Shown here: positions 56,681 through 64,000 of the stretch, in pieces
How the letters are laid out: each line of letters opens with the position of its first letter
How positions within the stretch are numbered: the stretch's first letter is position 1
Assembly: GCF_024808875.1 (NCBI RefSeq)
Contig: NZ_JANUCT010000007.1
Span: forward strand, 83,342-147,341
From: Methylohalomonas lacus
GTDB taxonomy: Bacteria > Pseudomonadota > Gammaproteobacteria > Methylohalomonadales > Methylohalomonadaceae
Direction of reading: 5' to 3'
DNA: 64,000 nt
Notes under the pieces: model-generated
Databases searched by the model: none
Seen by the model: only the letters and a program-made list of their open reading frames with translations
Told to the model about the DNA's origin: nothing
Position numbers and translations under genes: made by a program

Positions 56681-58036
56681 ATGAGCGCCGCCACGGACAC
56701 CATCGCCGCGGTGGCCACGCCGTCCGGCCGCGGCGGCATAGGCGTGGTACGGCTTTCCGGACCGGCCTGCCGCAGCATCGCCACCAGCCTGCTCGGCCGC
56801 GTGCCCGAACCCCGCCACGCCAGCTACGGCGCCTTTCGCGACGCTGCCGGCGAACTCATCGATCGCGGTATTGCGCTGTATTTTCCGGCGCCACATTCCT
56901 ACACCGGCGAGGATGTGCTCGAACTCCAGGGTCACGGCGGTGACATGGTCATGCAGCTGCTGCTGGCAGCGGCGATCGATCAGGGCGCGCGCCAGGCGCG
57001 ACCCGGCGAATTCACCGAACGCGCCTTTCTCAATGATCGCCTTGACCTGTTGCAGGCCGAGGCAGTCGCCGATCTGATCGACAGTCACTCGGCCGCTGCC
57101 GCGCGCGGTGCGCTGCGCTCGCTGCAGGGCGAGTTTTCACAAACAGTGAACGAAATCAGGCAGGCGCTGGTTGATCTGCGCGTGAAGGTCGAGGGCGCGC
57201 TCGACTTTCCCGACGAGGATCTCGAGATTATTCTCGGCGACAGCCTGGACGGCGCGCTGCGTGCACTGCTGGCGCGGATCGCGAATGTGCAGCAGCAGGC
57301 CCAGCAGGGCCGGCTGCTGAACAGCGGCGTCGATATCGCCATCGTCGGCGCGCCGAATGTCGGCAAATCCAGTCTCATCAACCGCCTCAGCCGCAGTGAC
57401 GCGGCGATCGTCACCGACATACCCGGCACCACGCGGGATCCGATCCGCAGTCACTGTTTGCTGGATGATCTGCCGGTGGTGCTGACCGATACCGCCGGTC
57501 TGCGCGACAGCACCGATGTCATCGAACAGGAAGGTATCCGCCGCGCCAATCGTGCCCTGGGGCAGGCTGACCTGGTGTTGTGGCTGAACACAACGGCGCA
57601 GCCGGATAGCGCGGCGCTGGAAGCCATCCACGCACAGATGGCCCCCGGTGCAACGCTGCTGCATGTGCATAACAAGATTGATCAGCAGAACCTGCAAGCC
57701 TATCGGTTACAGGATGAACGTGGCCAGACCCGCGTCGGCCTGTCGGCATTAACCGGTGCCGGCATCGATCTCCTGGTTGACGCGATCAAGGAACAGGTCG
57801 GTTACGGTGGCGGCAGTGAAAGCGTGTTCAGTGCCCGCGAGCGACACCTGCAGGCACTGGCCCAGACCCACGCGGCCCTGCAGCAGGCCGTGGCGATCGC
57901 GGAAACGGTACCGACGCTGGAGCTGGTGGCGGAAAACCTGCGTCAGGCCCAGGATGCGCTGACCGTGCTGACCGGCGAATTCAGTGCCGATGACCTGCTT
58001 GGCGAGATCTTCGCGCGTTTTTGTATCGGCAAATAG
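56681..58036 (+). CDS. mnmE: tRNA modification GTPase MnmE (TrmE)
   Basis: 451 residues. N-terminal folate-binding domain starting AATDTIAAVATPSGRGGIGVVRLSG; G domain with GAPNVGKSS (about 225), DIPGTTRD and DTAGLR; and the C-terminal FCIGK whose Cys is conserved. With MnmG it makes the 5-carboxymethylaminomethyl group of wobble uridines. 16 bp after yidC. Confidence 0.98.
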   Translation: MSAATDTIAAVATPSGRGGIGVVRLSGPACRSIATSLLGRVPEPRHASYGAFRDAAGELIDRGIALYFPAPHSYTGEDVLELQGHGGDMVMQLLLAAAIDQGARQARPGEFTERAFLNDRLDLLQAEAVADLIDSHSAAAARGALRSLQGEFSQTVNEIRQALVDLRVKVEGALDFPDEDLEIILGDSLDGALRALLARIANVQQQAQQGRLLNSGVDIAIVGAPNVGKSSLINRLSRSDAAIVTDIPGTTRDPIRSHCLLDDLPVVLTDTAGLRDSTDVIEQEGIRRANRALGQADLVLWLNTTAQPDSAALEAIHAQMAPGATLLHVHNKIDQQNLQAYRLQDERGQTRVGLSALTGAGIDLLVDAIKEQVGYGGGSESVFSARERHLQALAQTHAALQQAVAIAETVPTLELVAENLRQAQDALTVLTGEFSADDLLGEIFARFCIGK

Positions 58037-58045
58037 CGCGTCCGA

Positions 58046-58246
58046 TTACTCGTCGCGCAGAACGAAGTCGCAGCCGCAGTACGGGCACTTGGCCTGGCCG
58101 GTGGTCTCGACCGGCAAATAGACCTTCGGGTGTGAATTCCACAGGCTCATGCTCGGCAGCGGGCAATGCAGCGGCAAATCGGCGTGCGTGATCGTGTACT
58201 GGTTGCGATCGTTTGGCGTGGCCTTGTTCTCACTTGTTGTCATCAC
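58046..58246 (-). CDS. Small zinc-finger protein (zf-CHCC/NDUFS6-like)
   Basis: 66 residues. Cys28, His39, Cys54 and Cys57 (LHCPLP, NSHPKVYLP, CPYCGCDF) form the CHCC zinc site of the family that includes the NDUFS6 subunit of mitochondrial complex I. Bacterial copies are tiny stand-alone proteins of unknown role, commonly beside ilvE as here (17 bp after its stop). Confidence 0.88.
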   Translation of the reverse strand: MMTTSENKATPNDRNQYTITHADLPLHCPLPSMSLWNSHPKVYLPVETTGQAKCPYCGCDFVLRDE

Positions 58247-58263
58247 TGCTACTCCCTTGCCGG

Positions 58264-59196
58264 TCAGGCCTGGTTATTCACGTAGTCCAGCCAGTCGGCG
58301 TACTTGTCGCTGCGGCCGTGAACCAGATCGAAATACAGCGTCTGCAGGCGTTCGGTGACCGGACCGCGCTTGCCGGAACCGATGACGCGGCCATCAAGCT
58401 CGCGGATCGGCGTCACCTCGGCGGCGGTGCCGGTGAAGAACGCCTCGTCGGCGATGTAGACCTCGTCGCGGGTGATGCGTTTTTCGATCACCGGGATATC
58501 GAGATCGGCGGCCAGGCGCAGGATCGTGTCGCGGGTGATGCCTTCCAGGGCCGAGGTCAGTTCCGGCGTATAGATCTTGCCGTCGCGCACCAGAAATACA
58601 TTCTCGCCGCTGCCTTCGGCGACGTAACCCTCGTTGTCGAGCAGCAATGCCTCGTCACAGCCGGACGCCAGCGCTTCCTGCAGCGCCAGCATCGAGTTCA
58701 TGTAGTTGCCGTTGGCCTTGGCCTTGCACAGGGTGATGTTGACGTGGTGGCGGGTATAGGACGAGGTACGCACCTTGATGCCCTGCTCCATGCTGTCGTC
58801 GCCCAGGTAGGTGCCCCAGGGCCAGGCGGCGATCATCAGATGCACTTGCAGGTTGTCGGCGCGCAGCCCCATACCCTCGGCACCGTAGAAGCACATCGGC
58901 CGCATATAACCCGCCTCGAGACCGTTTTCACGCACCACCGCGCGACAGGCGTCATTGATCGTGGTGGCGTCGTACGGCAGCTTCATGTTCAGGATATGCG
59001 CCGAGCGGCACAGCCGACGGGTATGGTCGGCGAGGCGGAAAATGGCGGCACCCTGATCGGTGTGATAGGCGCGCACGCCCTCGAAAGCCCCCATGCCGTA
59101 ATGCAGGGTGTGCGTGAGCACATGCACCTTGGCTTCGCGCCAGGGCAGCATCTGTCCGTCGAGCCAGATGACTCCGTCACGATCCGCCATCGACAT
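58264..59196 (-). CDS. ilvE: Branched-chain amino acid aminotransferase
   Basis: 310 residues, PLP fold type IV. WLDGQMLPWREAKVHVLTHTLHYGMGAFEGVRAY opens the chain; the PLP Lys is in CKAKANGNY; EGSGENVFLVRDG and GITRDTI are the usual phosphate-binding pieces. It interconverts Leu, Ile, Val with their 2-oxo acids. Precedes the zinc-finger gene and is divergent from the rhodanese gene. Confidence 0.96.
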   Translation of the reverse strand: MSMADRDGVIWLDGQMLPWREAKVHVLTHTLHYGMGAFEGVRAYHTDQGAAIFRLADHTRRLCRSAHILNMKLPYDATTINDACRAVVRENGLEAGYMRPMCFYGAEGMGLRADNLQVHLMIAAWPWGTYLGDDSMEQGIKVRTSSYTRHHVNITLCKAKANGNYMNSMLALQEALASGCDEALLLDNEGYVAEGSGENVFLVRDGKIYTPELTSALEGITRDTILRLAADLDIPVIEKRITRDEVYIADEAFFTGTAAEVTPIRELDGRVIGSGKRGPVTERLQTLYFDLVHGRSDKYADWLDYVNNQA

Positions 59197-59380
59197 CCTG
59201 AAATCTCCTCAAAACTGGAAGCAAGCCGCGGCACAGCGGTTTCTGTGCGCGTTCGAAAGGGGCTTATTCCACCATAAATCGGGTCGCGGGGACAGTCTGG
59301 TCGCGGTCTGCGGTACTGCCGGCGCCGGTGCTTGCGGACCACGTGTCGCTGTGATTTCATCCAGGAAAAGAGGTGACACT

Positions 59381-59803
59381 ATGAGTACGGTAAACATTCA
59401 GGACATCAGCCCAAACGAGGCCTGGGAGCTGCTGCAGAAACAACCCCAGGCGGTACTGCTCGACGTGCGCAGTACGATGGAATACGAGTATGTCGGCCAC
59501 CCGGTCGGCGCCACGCATATCCCGTGGAAGGAACCGCCCGACTGGGAAAACGATCCGCAGTTCGTCGCCAAGGTAAAGGCAGCGCTGAGCGGGCGTGCTG
59601 AAGGCGAGCCGGAATCGCTGCCGGTGCTGACCATCTGCCGCAGCGGCAAGCGGTCGCTGGCGGCGGCCGAGGCGCTGTCGCGCCAGGGTTTTCGCGAGGT
59701 CTACAACATCGCCGAGGGTTTCGAGGGCGATCTCAACGAGAAGGGCCATCGCAACAGCCTCAGCGGCTGGCGTTTCCACAACCTGCCGTGGGAGCAGACC
59801 TGA
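59381..59803 (+). CDS. Rhodanese-like domain protein
   Basis: 140 residues from ATG 59381, with GAGG upstream; the open frame back to 59108 has no support. Single rhodanese domain: LLDVRSTMEYEYVGHPVGATHIPW and the active-site loop CRSGKRS (Cys near 88). Members carry persulfide or act in sulfur relay. No sulfur genes are next to it (tatC convergent, ilvE divergent), so the role is open. No signal peptide, so cytoplasmic. Confidence 0.92.
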   Translation: MSTVNIQDISPNEAWELLQKQPQAVLLDVRSTMEYEYVGHPVGATHIPWKEPPDWENDPQFVAKVKAALSGRAEGEPESLPVLTICRSGKRSLAAAEALSRQGFREVYNIAEGFEGDLNEKGHRNSLSGWRFHNLPWEQT

Positions 59804-59925
59804 CAGGGCACCGTGGGCACGACATGCCGCCGTGACATTACCTGCCCGGTCGCTTGCTGTCTGGCCCAGAGCGGGTAACAGGTGATGGGCAATGCCGGCC
59901 GCCGCGAACAGGCAGCTGGCACGGT

Positions 59926-60672
59926 TCAGGCGTCGTCGTCGGGTGTTCTCACCGGCAGGAATCGCGCCAGCAACAGACCGACCTCGAACAGCAGCCACAT
60001 CGGCCCGGCCAACAGCGTCTGGGAAATGACATCCGGCGGTGTCAGCAACGCACCGATGGCGAATGCGCCGATGATGATCCATGGCCGCTTGCGACGCAGC
60101 GCGTCCACCGAAGTAATCCCCGCCCAGATGCAGGCCAGCGTTACCACCGGGATCTCGAACGCCAGCCCGAAGGCAAAGAATATCTTGATGATGAAATCCA
60201 GATACCGACTGATGTCGGTCATCACCGCCACGCCGGTGGGTGTGACGCCGATGAAAAAGGCAAACAGCAGCGGCAAGACGAGGAAAAACGCGAACACCGC
60301 ACCGGCGTAAAACAGCACGATGCTGGCGATCAGTAATGGCCGGGCGACCTGCTGTTCGTGGCGATAAAGCCCCGGCGCGATGAATGCCCACGCCTGGTAC
60401 AGCATGTACGGCATGCTGATGAACAGGGCCAGAAACAGGGTCAGCTTGAACGGTGCCAGAAACGGTGCCGCCACGTCGGTGGCGATCATCTGGCTGCCCT
60501 GTGGCAGGCGCTCGATCAGGGGTGTGGCGATCAGCGTGTACAGCTGTTCGGAAAACGGCAACAGTGCGGCGGTAACGACCAGCAGGCAGACCACGGCATA
60601 CAGCAGCCGCGAGCGCAGCTCGATCAAATGGCTGATCAGGCTTTCTTCATTGCTGGCATCAGCACTGCTCAT
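59926..60672 (-). CDS. tatC: Sec-independent protein translocase TatC
   Basis: 248 residues, six helices. LISHLIELRSRLLYAVV at the start, the FxxFxxE-type FIAPGLYRHEQ region, FAFGLAFEIPVVTL and TPPDVISQTLLAGPMWLLFEVGLL are all signature segments. It recognises twin-arginine signal peptides. Overlaps tatB by 4 bp. Confidence 0.97.
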   Translation of the reverse strand: MSSADASNEESLISHLIELRSRLLYAVVCLLVVTAALLPFSEQLYTLIATPLIERLPQGSQMIATDVAAPFLAPFKLTLFLALFISMPYMLYQAWAFIAPGLYRHEQQVARPLLIASIVLFYAGAVFAFFLVLPLLFAFFIGVTPTGVAVMTDISRYLDFIIKIFFAFGLAFEIPVVTLACIWAGITSVDALRRKRPWIIIGAFAIGALLTPPDVISQTLLAGPMWLLFEVGLLLARFLPVRTPDDDA

Positions 60673-61076
60673 GGTTGGCGCGTGCCGTCGTCCCTGGAAG
60701 TGTCGTCGGCCGGCTGTTCGCCGGTGTCTGTGGCAGCGTCTTTCGCGCTGTCGTCAGCGGGCTTCTTGCGGCCGTCGGCGGTGTATTCGGATTGCCAGCC
60801 CGGCTGGCGGTCGGGCGCCTGTTGCATGAGCTGGTCGAGGTCGTTGAGCTTCTGACCAAGTTCATTTTTGGCCCTGGCGACATCGCGGCGCGGATCGTCT
60901 TTCTCGTCCCACTGCAGTTCGCGTTGCAGTTCGCGCCGCGCGTCACTGCTCAGATGGCGAATCTTGCGCACCCAGCGGCCGAGTTCACGGGCGAAGCCCG
61001 GCAACCGGTCCGGTCCGACGACCAGCAGGCCGACGATACCGATGAGGACGAGCTCCCAGAAGCCAAGATCGAACAA
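60669..61076 (-). CDS. tatB: Sec-independent protein translocase TatB
   Basis: 135 residues. MFDLGFWELVLIGIVGLLVVGPDRLPGFARE-type start: a short helix followed by the GPDRLP hinge and an amphipathic helix, then a charged tail (Asp/Gln-rich). Forms the receptor complex with TatC. Confidence 0.96.
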   Translation of the reverse strand: MFDLGFWELVLIGIVGLLVVGPDRLPGFARELGRWVRKIRHLSSDARRELQRELQWDEKDDPRRDVARAKNELGQKLNDLDQLMQQAPDRQPGWQSEYTADGRKKPADDSAKDAATDTGEQPADDTSRDDGTRQP

Positions 61077-61085
61077 GCGATTGCC

Positions 61086-61313
61086 CTAGGAGTGGCGCTT
61101 GTCGTCCGGATTGCCGGCGTCCTGCTGGGCGTCGGCCTTGTCATGCTCAGCCGGCCTTTCGGTGGGTGCCTCGTCAGAGTCGTCCTTGAGGGCGCTGCGG
61201 AAACTCTTTAGTGCGCTGCCGAGATCACCACCCATGTTGCGCAGCTTGGTCGTGCCGAACAGCAGCGCGACGATAATCAATATGATGAGCAATTCCCAGA
61301 TGCCGAAATTCAT
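61086..61313 (-). CDS. tatA: Sec-independent protein translocase TatA
   Basis: 75 residues. Helix [19 protein letters not shown], then [19 protein letters not shown] amphipathic helix with the FG hinge, then a short acidic tail ([18 protein letters not shown]). Builds the transport pore. 30 bp after hisE, 9 bp before tatB: a single his-tat transcript is likely. Confidence 0.97.
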   Translation of the reverse strand: MNFGIWELLIILIIVALLFGTTKLRNMGGDLGSALKSFRSALKDDSDEAPTERPAEHDKADAQQDAGNPDDKRHS

Positions 61314-61343
61314 AACAGCCTCCTCCTGCGTGGGTGGCGCCGC

Positions 61344-61664
61344 TTACGTGTTGCGGGCGGCCTTTTCCGCGTGGCCGGATGTGCCAAAGCGGCGTTCGAG
61401 TTCCTGTAGTACCGCGGCCGGCTCGAGACCGGCGTCGATCAACAGCACCATGCTGTGAAACCAGAGATCGGCAACCTCGCCGACCAGCGCCTGATCGTCG
61501 TCGCCACGCCCGGCGAGTACGACTTCCAGCGCCTCCTCGCCGACCTTGCGCAGCATTTTCTCACGACCGTCGCGATACAGGCTGGCAACATACGAGCTGT
61601 CCGCATCCGCCTGGCGGCGCTGCTTCAGGACTTCGGTCAGTTGTTCGATAATGGCGTCGTTCAT
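61344..61664 (-). CDS. hisE: Phosphoribosyl-ATP diphosphatase
   Basis: 106 residues, all-helical MazG-like enzyme; [14 protein letters not shown] and [15 protein letters not shown] contain the acidic metal-binding pairs. Removes pyrophosphate from phosphoribosyl-ATP. Separate from hisI, unlike the fused hisIE of E. coli. Overlaps hisI by 4 bp. Confidence 0.96.
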   Translation of the reverse strand: MNDAIIEQLTEVLKQRRQADADSSYVASLYRDGREKMLRKVGEEALEVVLAGRGDDDQALVGEVADLWFHSMVLLIDAGLEPAAVLQELERRFGTSGHAEKAARNT

Positions 61665-62053
61665 TGCTTATAGATCGTCCGCGGGTCTTTCAGGACCGGA
61701 TCGGTATCCTGCCATTGTCCGTCACGCAGGACGCGATAGAAACAGCTTTCGCGGCCGGTGTGGCAGGCGATGCCGCCAACCTGCGTCACCAGCAGCAGTA
61801 CGGCGTCGGCATCGCAGTCGATGCGCACCTCATGCACCTGCTGAACGTGGCCGGATTCCTCGCCCTTGCGCCAGATTTTGGCGCGCGAGCGCGACCAGTA
61901 TACGGCCCGGCCCTCGGCGACGGTTAACGCCAGTGCCTCGCGGTTCATCCAGGCTTGTGACAGCACCCGGCCGCTGGCCTGGTCCTGGGCGATCGCCGCC
62001 ACCAGGCCGTCGCCATTCCAGGCGATGTCGTCAAGCCACGCCGGTTCGCTCAC
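61661..62053 (-). CDS. hisI: Phosphoribosyl-AMP cyclohydrolase
   Basis: 130 residues. [18 protein letters not shown] and [27 protein letters not shown] hold the metal-binding Asp and Cys residues of HisI. Opens the adenine ring of phosphoribosyl-AMP. Overlaps both hisF and hisE by 4 bp. Confidence 0.97.
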   Translation of the reverse strand: MSEPAWLDDIAWNGDGLVAAIAQDQASGRVLSQAWMNREALALTVAEGRAVYWSRSRAKIWRKGEESGHVQQVHEVRIDCDADAVLLLVTQVGGIACHTGRESCFYRVLRDGQWQDTDPVLKDPRTIYKQ

Positions 62054-62811
62054 AGTCGTACCTCGATACCCTGGTCGTGCATGATCTGCTTGGCTTCGCC
62101 AACGCTGTGTTCACCGAAGTGGAAAATGCTGGCCGCCAGCACGGCGTCGGCGCCGCCGTCGCTGACCCCGGCCGCCAGGTGCGCGAGCGAGCCGACGCCG
62201 CCGGAGGCGATGACCGGTATGCTGACCGCATCGCTCACCGCCCGCGTCAGTTCGATGTCGAAACCGCTGCGCGTGCCGTCGCGATCCATGCTGGTCAGCA
62301 GGATCTCGCCGGCGCCGTAGTCGGCCATCTGCCGCGCCCACGCGATTGCGTCGAGACCGGTCGCCTTGCGGCCGCCGTGAGTGTAAACCTGCCAGCCGCC
62401 GTGATCGTCGGCCTTGGCGTCGATGGCGACGACAATGGCCTGGGCGCCGAACATGTTTGCAGCTTCACGGATGAAGTCCGGGTTCTTTACCGCCGCCGAA
62501 TTGATGCTGACCTTGTCAGCACCGGCGTTCAGCAGTCGGCGGATGTCCTCCAGCGTGCGCACGCCGCCGCCGACGGTCAGCGGAATGAATACCTGCGCGG
62601 CGACCTGCTCGACTACCGGCACCAGGGTTTCGCGCTCGTCGCTGCTGGCGGTGATGTCGAGAAAGCACAGCTCGTCGGCGCCCTGCTCGTCGTAGCGCCT
62701 GGCAACCTCGACCGGGTCGCCGGCATCGCGGATATCGACGAACTTTACACCCTTGACCACGCGGCCGGCGTCAACGTCGAGACACGGAATGATGCGTTTC
62801 GCCAGGCCCAT
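62050..62811 (-). CDS. hisF: Imidazole glycerol phosphate synthase, cyclase subunit
   Basis: 253 residues, (beta/alpha)8 barrel. Starts [19 protein letters not shown] with the catalytic Asp11; the second catalytic Asp is in [10 protein letters not shown]. Works with the amidotransferase HisH, which is not in this window. 6 bp after hisA. Confidence 0.97.
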   Translation of the reverse strand: MGLAKRIIPCLDVDAGRVVKGVKFVDIRDAGDPVEVARRYDEQGADELCFLDITASSDERETLVPVVEQVAAQVFIPLTVGGGVRTLEDIRRLLNAGADKVSINSAAVKNPDFIREAANMFGAQAIVVAIDAKADDHGGWQVYTHGGRKATGLDAIAWARQMADYGAGEILLTSMDRDGTRSGFDIELTRAVSDAVSIPVIASGGVGSLAHLAAGVSDGGADAVLAASIFHFGEHSVGEAKQIMHDQGIEVRL

Positions 62812-62817
62812 GCCGGT

Positions 62818-63600
62818 TCAGTTGCGGTCCGGCGGCGCGAAGGCGTCGAGCCGGCTGCGCTCGTGCGGGCACAGCTCGTCGGCCAGCTTCTGGCCGGCGG
62901 CGAAGTCGAGCGTGCCCTCGTAGATGGCACGCCCGGTGATCGCGCCCTCGATGCCCTCGTGGGCGACTTCGCACAGGGCGCGGATGTCGTCGAGGTCGCT
63001 GATGCCGCCGGAGGCGATGACCGGGATTGCCACCGAACGGCTGAGCTCGGCGGTGGACTCGACGTTGACGCTGTTCATCATGCCGTCGCGTGAAATATCG
63101 GTGAAGATGATTGCCGCCACGCCCTCGTCCTCGAACTGTTTCGCCAGGTCGATGACATCGTGGTGCGACAGCTTCGACCAGCCGTCGGTGGCCAGCTTGC
63201 CGTTCTTGGCATCGAGCCCGACGATGATGTGGCTGGGAAATTCCAGACAGACATCGGCGACGAAGTGCGGCGTGGTCACCGCCTTGGTGCCGATGATGAC
63301 GTAGCTGACACCGGCGTCGAGATAGGTCTGGATGGTGTCCTCGTTGCGGATGCCGCCGCCGACCTGGATCGGCGTATCCGGGAAGGCCTGGGCGATGTCG
63401 TTGACGACATCGGCGTTCTCCGGCTTGCCGGCGACTGCGCCGTCGAGATCGACCAGGTGCAGGCGCCGCGCGCCGGCCTCGACCCAGCGCCCGGCGACCT
63501 CGACCGGGTCATTGGAATACACGGTGGATTCATCCATGCGGCCCTGACGCAGGCGCACGCACTTGCCATCTTTGATGTCGATAGCCGGAATAAGCAGCAT
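62818..63600 (-). CDS. hisA: ProFAR isomerase (HisA)
   Basis: 260 residues, (beta/alpha)8 barrel starting [19 protein letters not shown], with catalytic Asp8 and the second Asp in FTDISRDGM. Isomerises ProFAR to PRFAR before HisF. It is the first gene of hisAFIE-tatABC here: the usual upstream neighbour hisH is missing, and a 337-bp gene-free gap plus an IS256-like transposase end occupy that side. Confidence 0.97.
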   Translation of the reverse strand: MLLIPAIDIKDGKCVRLRQGRMDESTVYSNDPVEVAGRWVEAGARRLHLVDLDGAVAGKPENADVVNDIAQAFPDTPIQVGGGIRNEDTIQTYLDAGVSYVIIGTKAVTTPHFVADVCLEFPSHIIVGLDAKNGKLATDGWSKLSHHDVIDLAKQFEDEGVAAIIFTDISRDGMMNSVNVESTAELSRSVAIPVIASGGISDLDDIRALCEVAHEGIEGAITGRAIYEGTLDFAAGQKLADELCPHERSRLDAFAPPDRN

Positions 63601-63850
63601 GATGGTGGTTCCTTCGGACGGGAGGTTGTTGCGATAAAGCGTATGGTTTACGGGAATGGCCGTCGGCTGACTGATGTTTTTCTGATTGCTCGGTTCGAAT
63701 GAATACTATCAGGAGCTTTTCCAGAATGTTAGCACATGTCCCGGCGGGCGACAGCAGGGTCGGTATTGTTGCCGGCCCGGGCGTTGCCCCGTCCGTTGCC
63801 GAAGAATCGGCTGTTTCTCTGCATGAACGGGGCGAATGGGGCGTGAATAT

Positions 63851-63880
63851 GGTGACTGGTAATGGGTGAATGGTGATTGG
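63851..63880. repeat. Short 7-bp tandem repeat
   Basis: Four heptamers in tandem: GGTGACT, GGTAATG, GGTGAAT, GGTGATT, then GG. Degenerate, low complexity, next to the IS end. Confidence 0.6.
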
Positions 63881-63888
63881 CAAGGTCC

Positions 63889-63937
63889 GGCTCCTGTGGA
63901 AACGGGAGCCTGTAAATAATTCTGTGTAAGTGCCCGT
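63889..63937 (-). mobile_element. Right end of an IS256-like insertion sequence
   Basis: The stretch from about 63905 (GGAGCCTGTAAATAATTCTGTG on this strand, split at 63910) resembles the TTACACAGAATTATTTACAG-type terminal repeat of IS256-family elements when read on the minus strand. It lies just outside the transposase stop, as expected. A GGCTCC/GGAGCC inverted pair (63889-63894, 63905-63910) may mark the boundary. The other end is outside the window. Confidence 0.6.
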
Positions 63938-64000
63938 TCAAAGATATTGTGTCACGCGTTCACCGTATTCGATGATAAAGCGATTGAGTGCGGGCTTCCA
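63938..64000 (-). CDS. IS256-family transposase, C-terminal end only
   Basis: The last 20 codons and stop of a minus-strand gene entering from the right edge: WKPALNRFIIEYGERVTQYL. The W-x2-ALN-x-F-x-I pattern followed by a short tail is the typical end of IS256-type (Mutator-like) transposases. The short length limits certainty, but the adjoining terminal-repeat-like sequence agrees. Confidence 0.65.
   Translation of the reverse strand, partial: WKPALNRFIIEYGERVTQYL

Larger units (their letters stand above)
63601..63937. other. Gene-free gap upstream of hisA
   Basis: 337 bp with no convincing gene; the 70-codon minus-strand frame here has no recognisable product. It must hold the hisA promoter (minus strand), but I see no near-consensus pair. 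It also holds a heptamer repeat (63851-63880) and the presumed end of an IS256-like element (from about 63889). Confidence 0.6.

Noticed and set aside
63729..63941. 70-codon minus-strand frame upstream of hisA
   Set aside because: Overlaps the IS end and heptamer repeat, no ribosome-binding site, low-complexity product.

Overview
This 64 kb window is chromosomal DNA from a GC-rich gammaproteobacterium. The evidence is the canonical origin block rpmH-rnpA-yidC-mnmE divergent from dnaA-dnaN-recF-gyrB, a hisAFIE-tatABC operon, a bioBFHCD operon, an aa3-type cytochrome oxidase cluster with the accessory families found in Pseudomonas and Chromatiales-like bacteria (DUF2244, DUF2909, SURF1), and rpoH behind ftsYEX. 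I cannot name a genus from sequence alone.

Layout. 0-7.4 kb: 3' end of radC, a P2-type cation ATPase, rpmB-rpmG, a short inverted-repeat element, an acyl desaturase and an orphan hydantoinase A-like gene. 7.6-13.7 kb: a Gld-type ABC exporter set (ATPase, permease, GldG-like, DUF4340), then mutM, an EEP phosphatase and a CDP-alcohol phosphatidyltransferase. 13.8-20.9 kb: a TetR regulator and a co-directional operon (small protein, thioredoxin, Old Yellow Enzyme, SDR, DJ-1/PfpI, MDR reductase, secreted double beta-propeller protein) that looks like a reactive-electrophile response unit, with two matching operators and a strong terminator. 20.9-29.3 kb: a membrane protein, a ClC protein, ggt, a second inverted-repeat element, coaD, rsmD and a pair of M16 peptidases. 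29.4-33.5 kb: ftsY-ftsE-ftsX, rpoH with a CIRCE-like operator over its promoter, and a small XRE regulator with palindromic operators. 33.7-42.5 kb: heme A synthesis and the aa3 oxidase genes, with an FNR/Anr-type box upstream. 42.6-47.9 kb: the biotin operon with a BirA-like operator shared with comF. 47.9-58 kb: gyrB, recF, dnaN, likely oriC, dnaA, rpmH, rnpA, yidC and mnmE. 58-64 kb: a zinc-finger protein, ilvE, a rhodanese, tatCBA, hisEIFA, and the 3' end of an IS256-like transposase at the right edge.

Most of the window is ordinary core genome. The unusual signals are regulatory or repetitive: (1) a near-perfect CIRCE (HrcA operator) at rpoH, linking the two heat-shock circuits; (2) two intergenic elements of about 0.2 kb bounded by inverted arms of three 10-bp units; (3) the TetR-controlled electrophile operon, whose regulator mRNA appears leaderless; (4) a BirA-type box overlapping both the bioB -35 and the comF start; (5) a 36-bp palindrome and a 7-3-7 palindrome at the XRE gene. 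I saw no CRISPR array, tRNA, rRNA or prophage.
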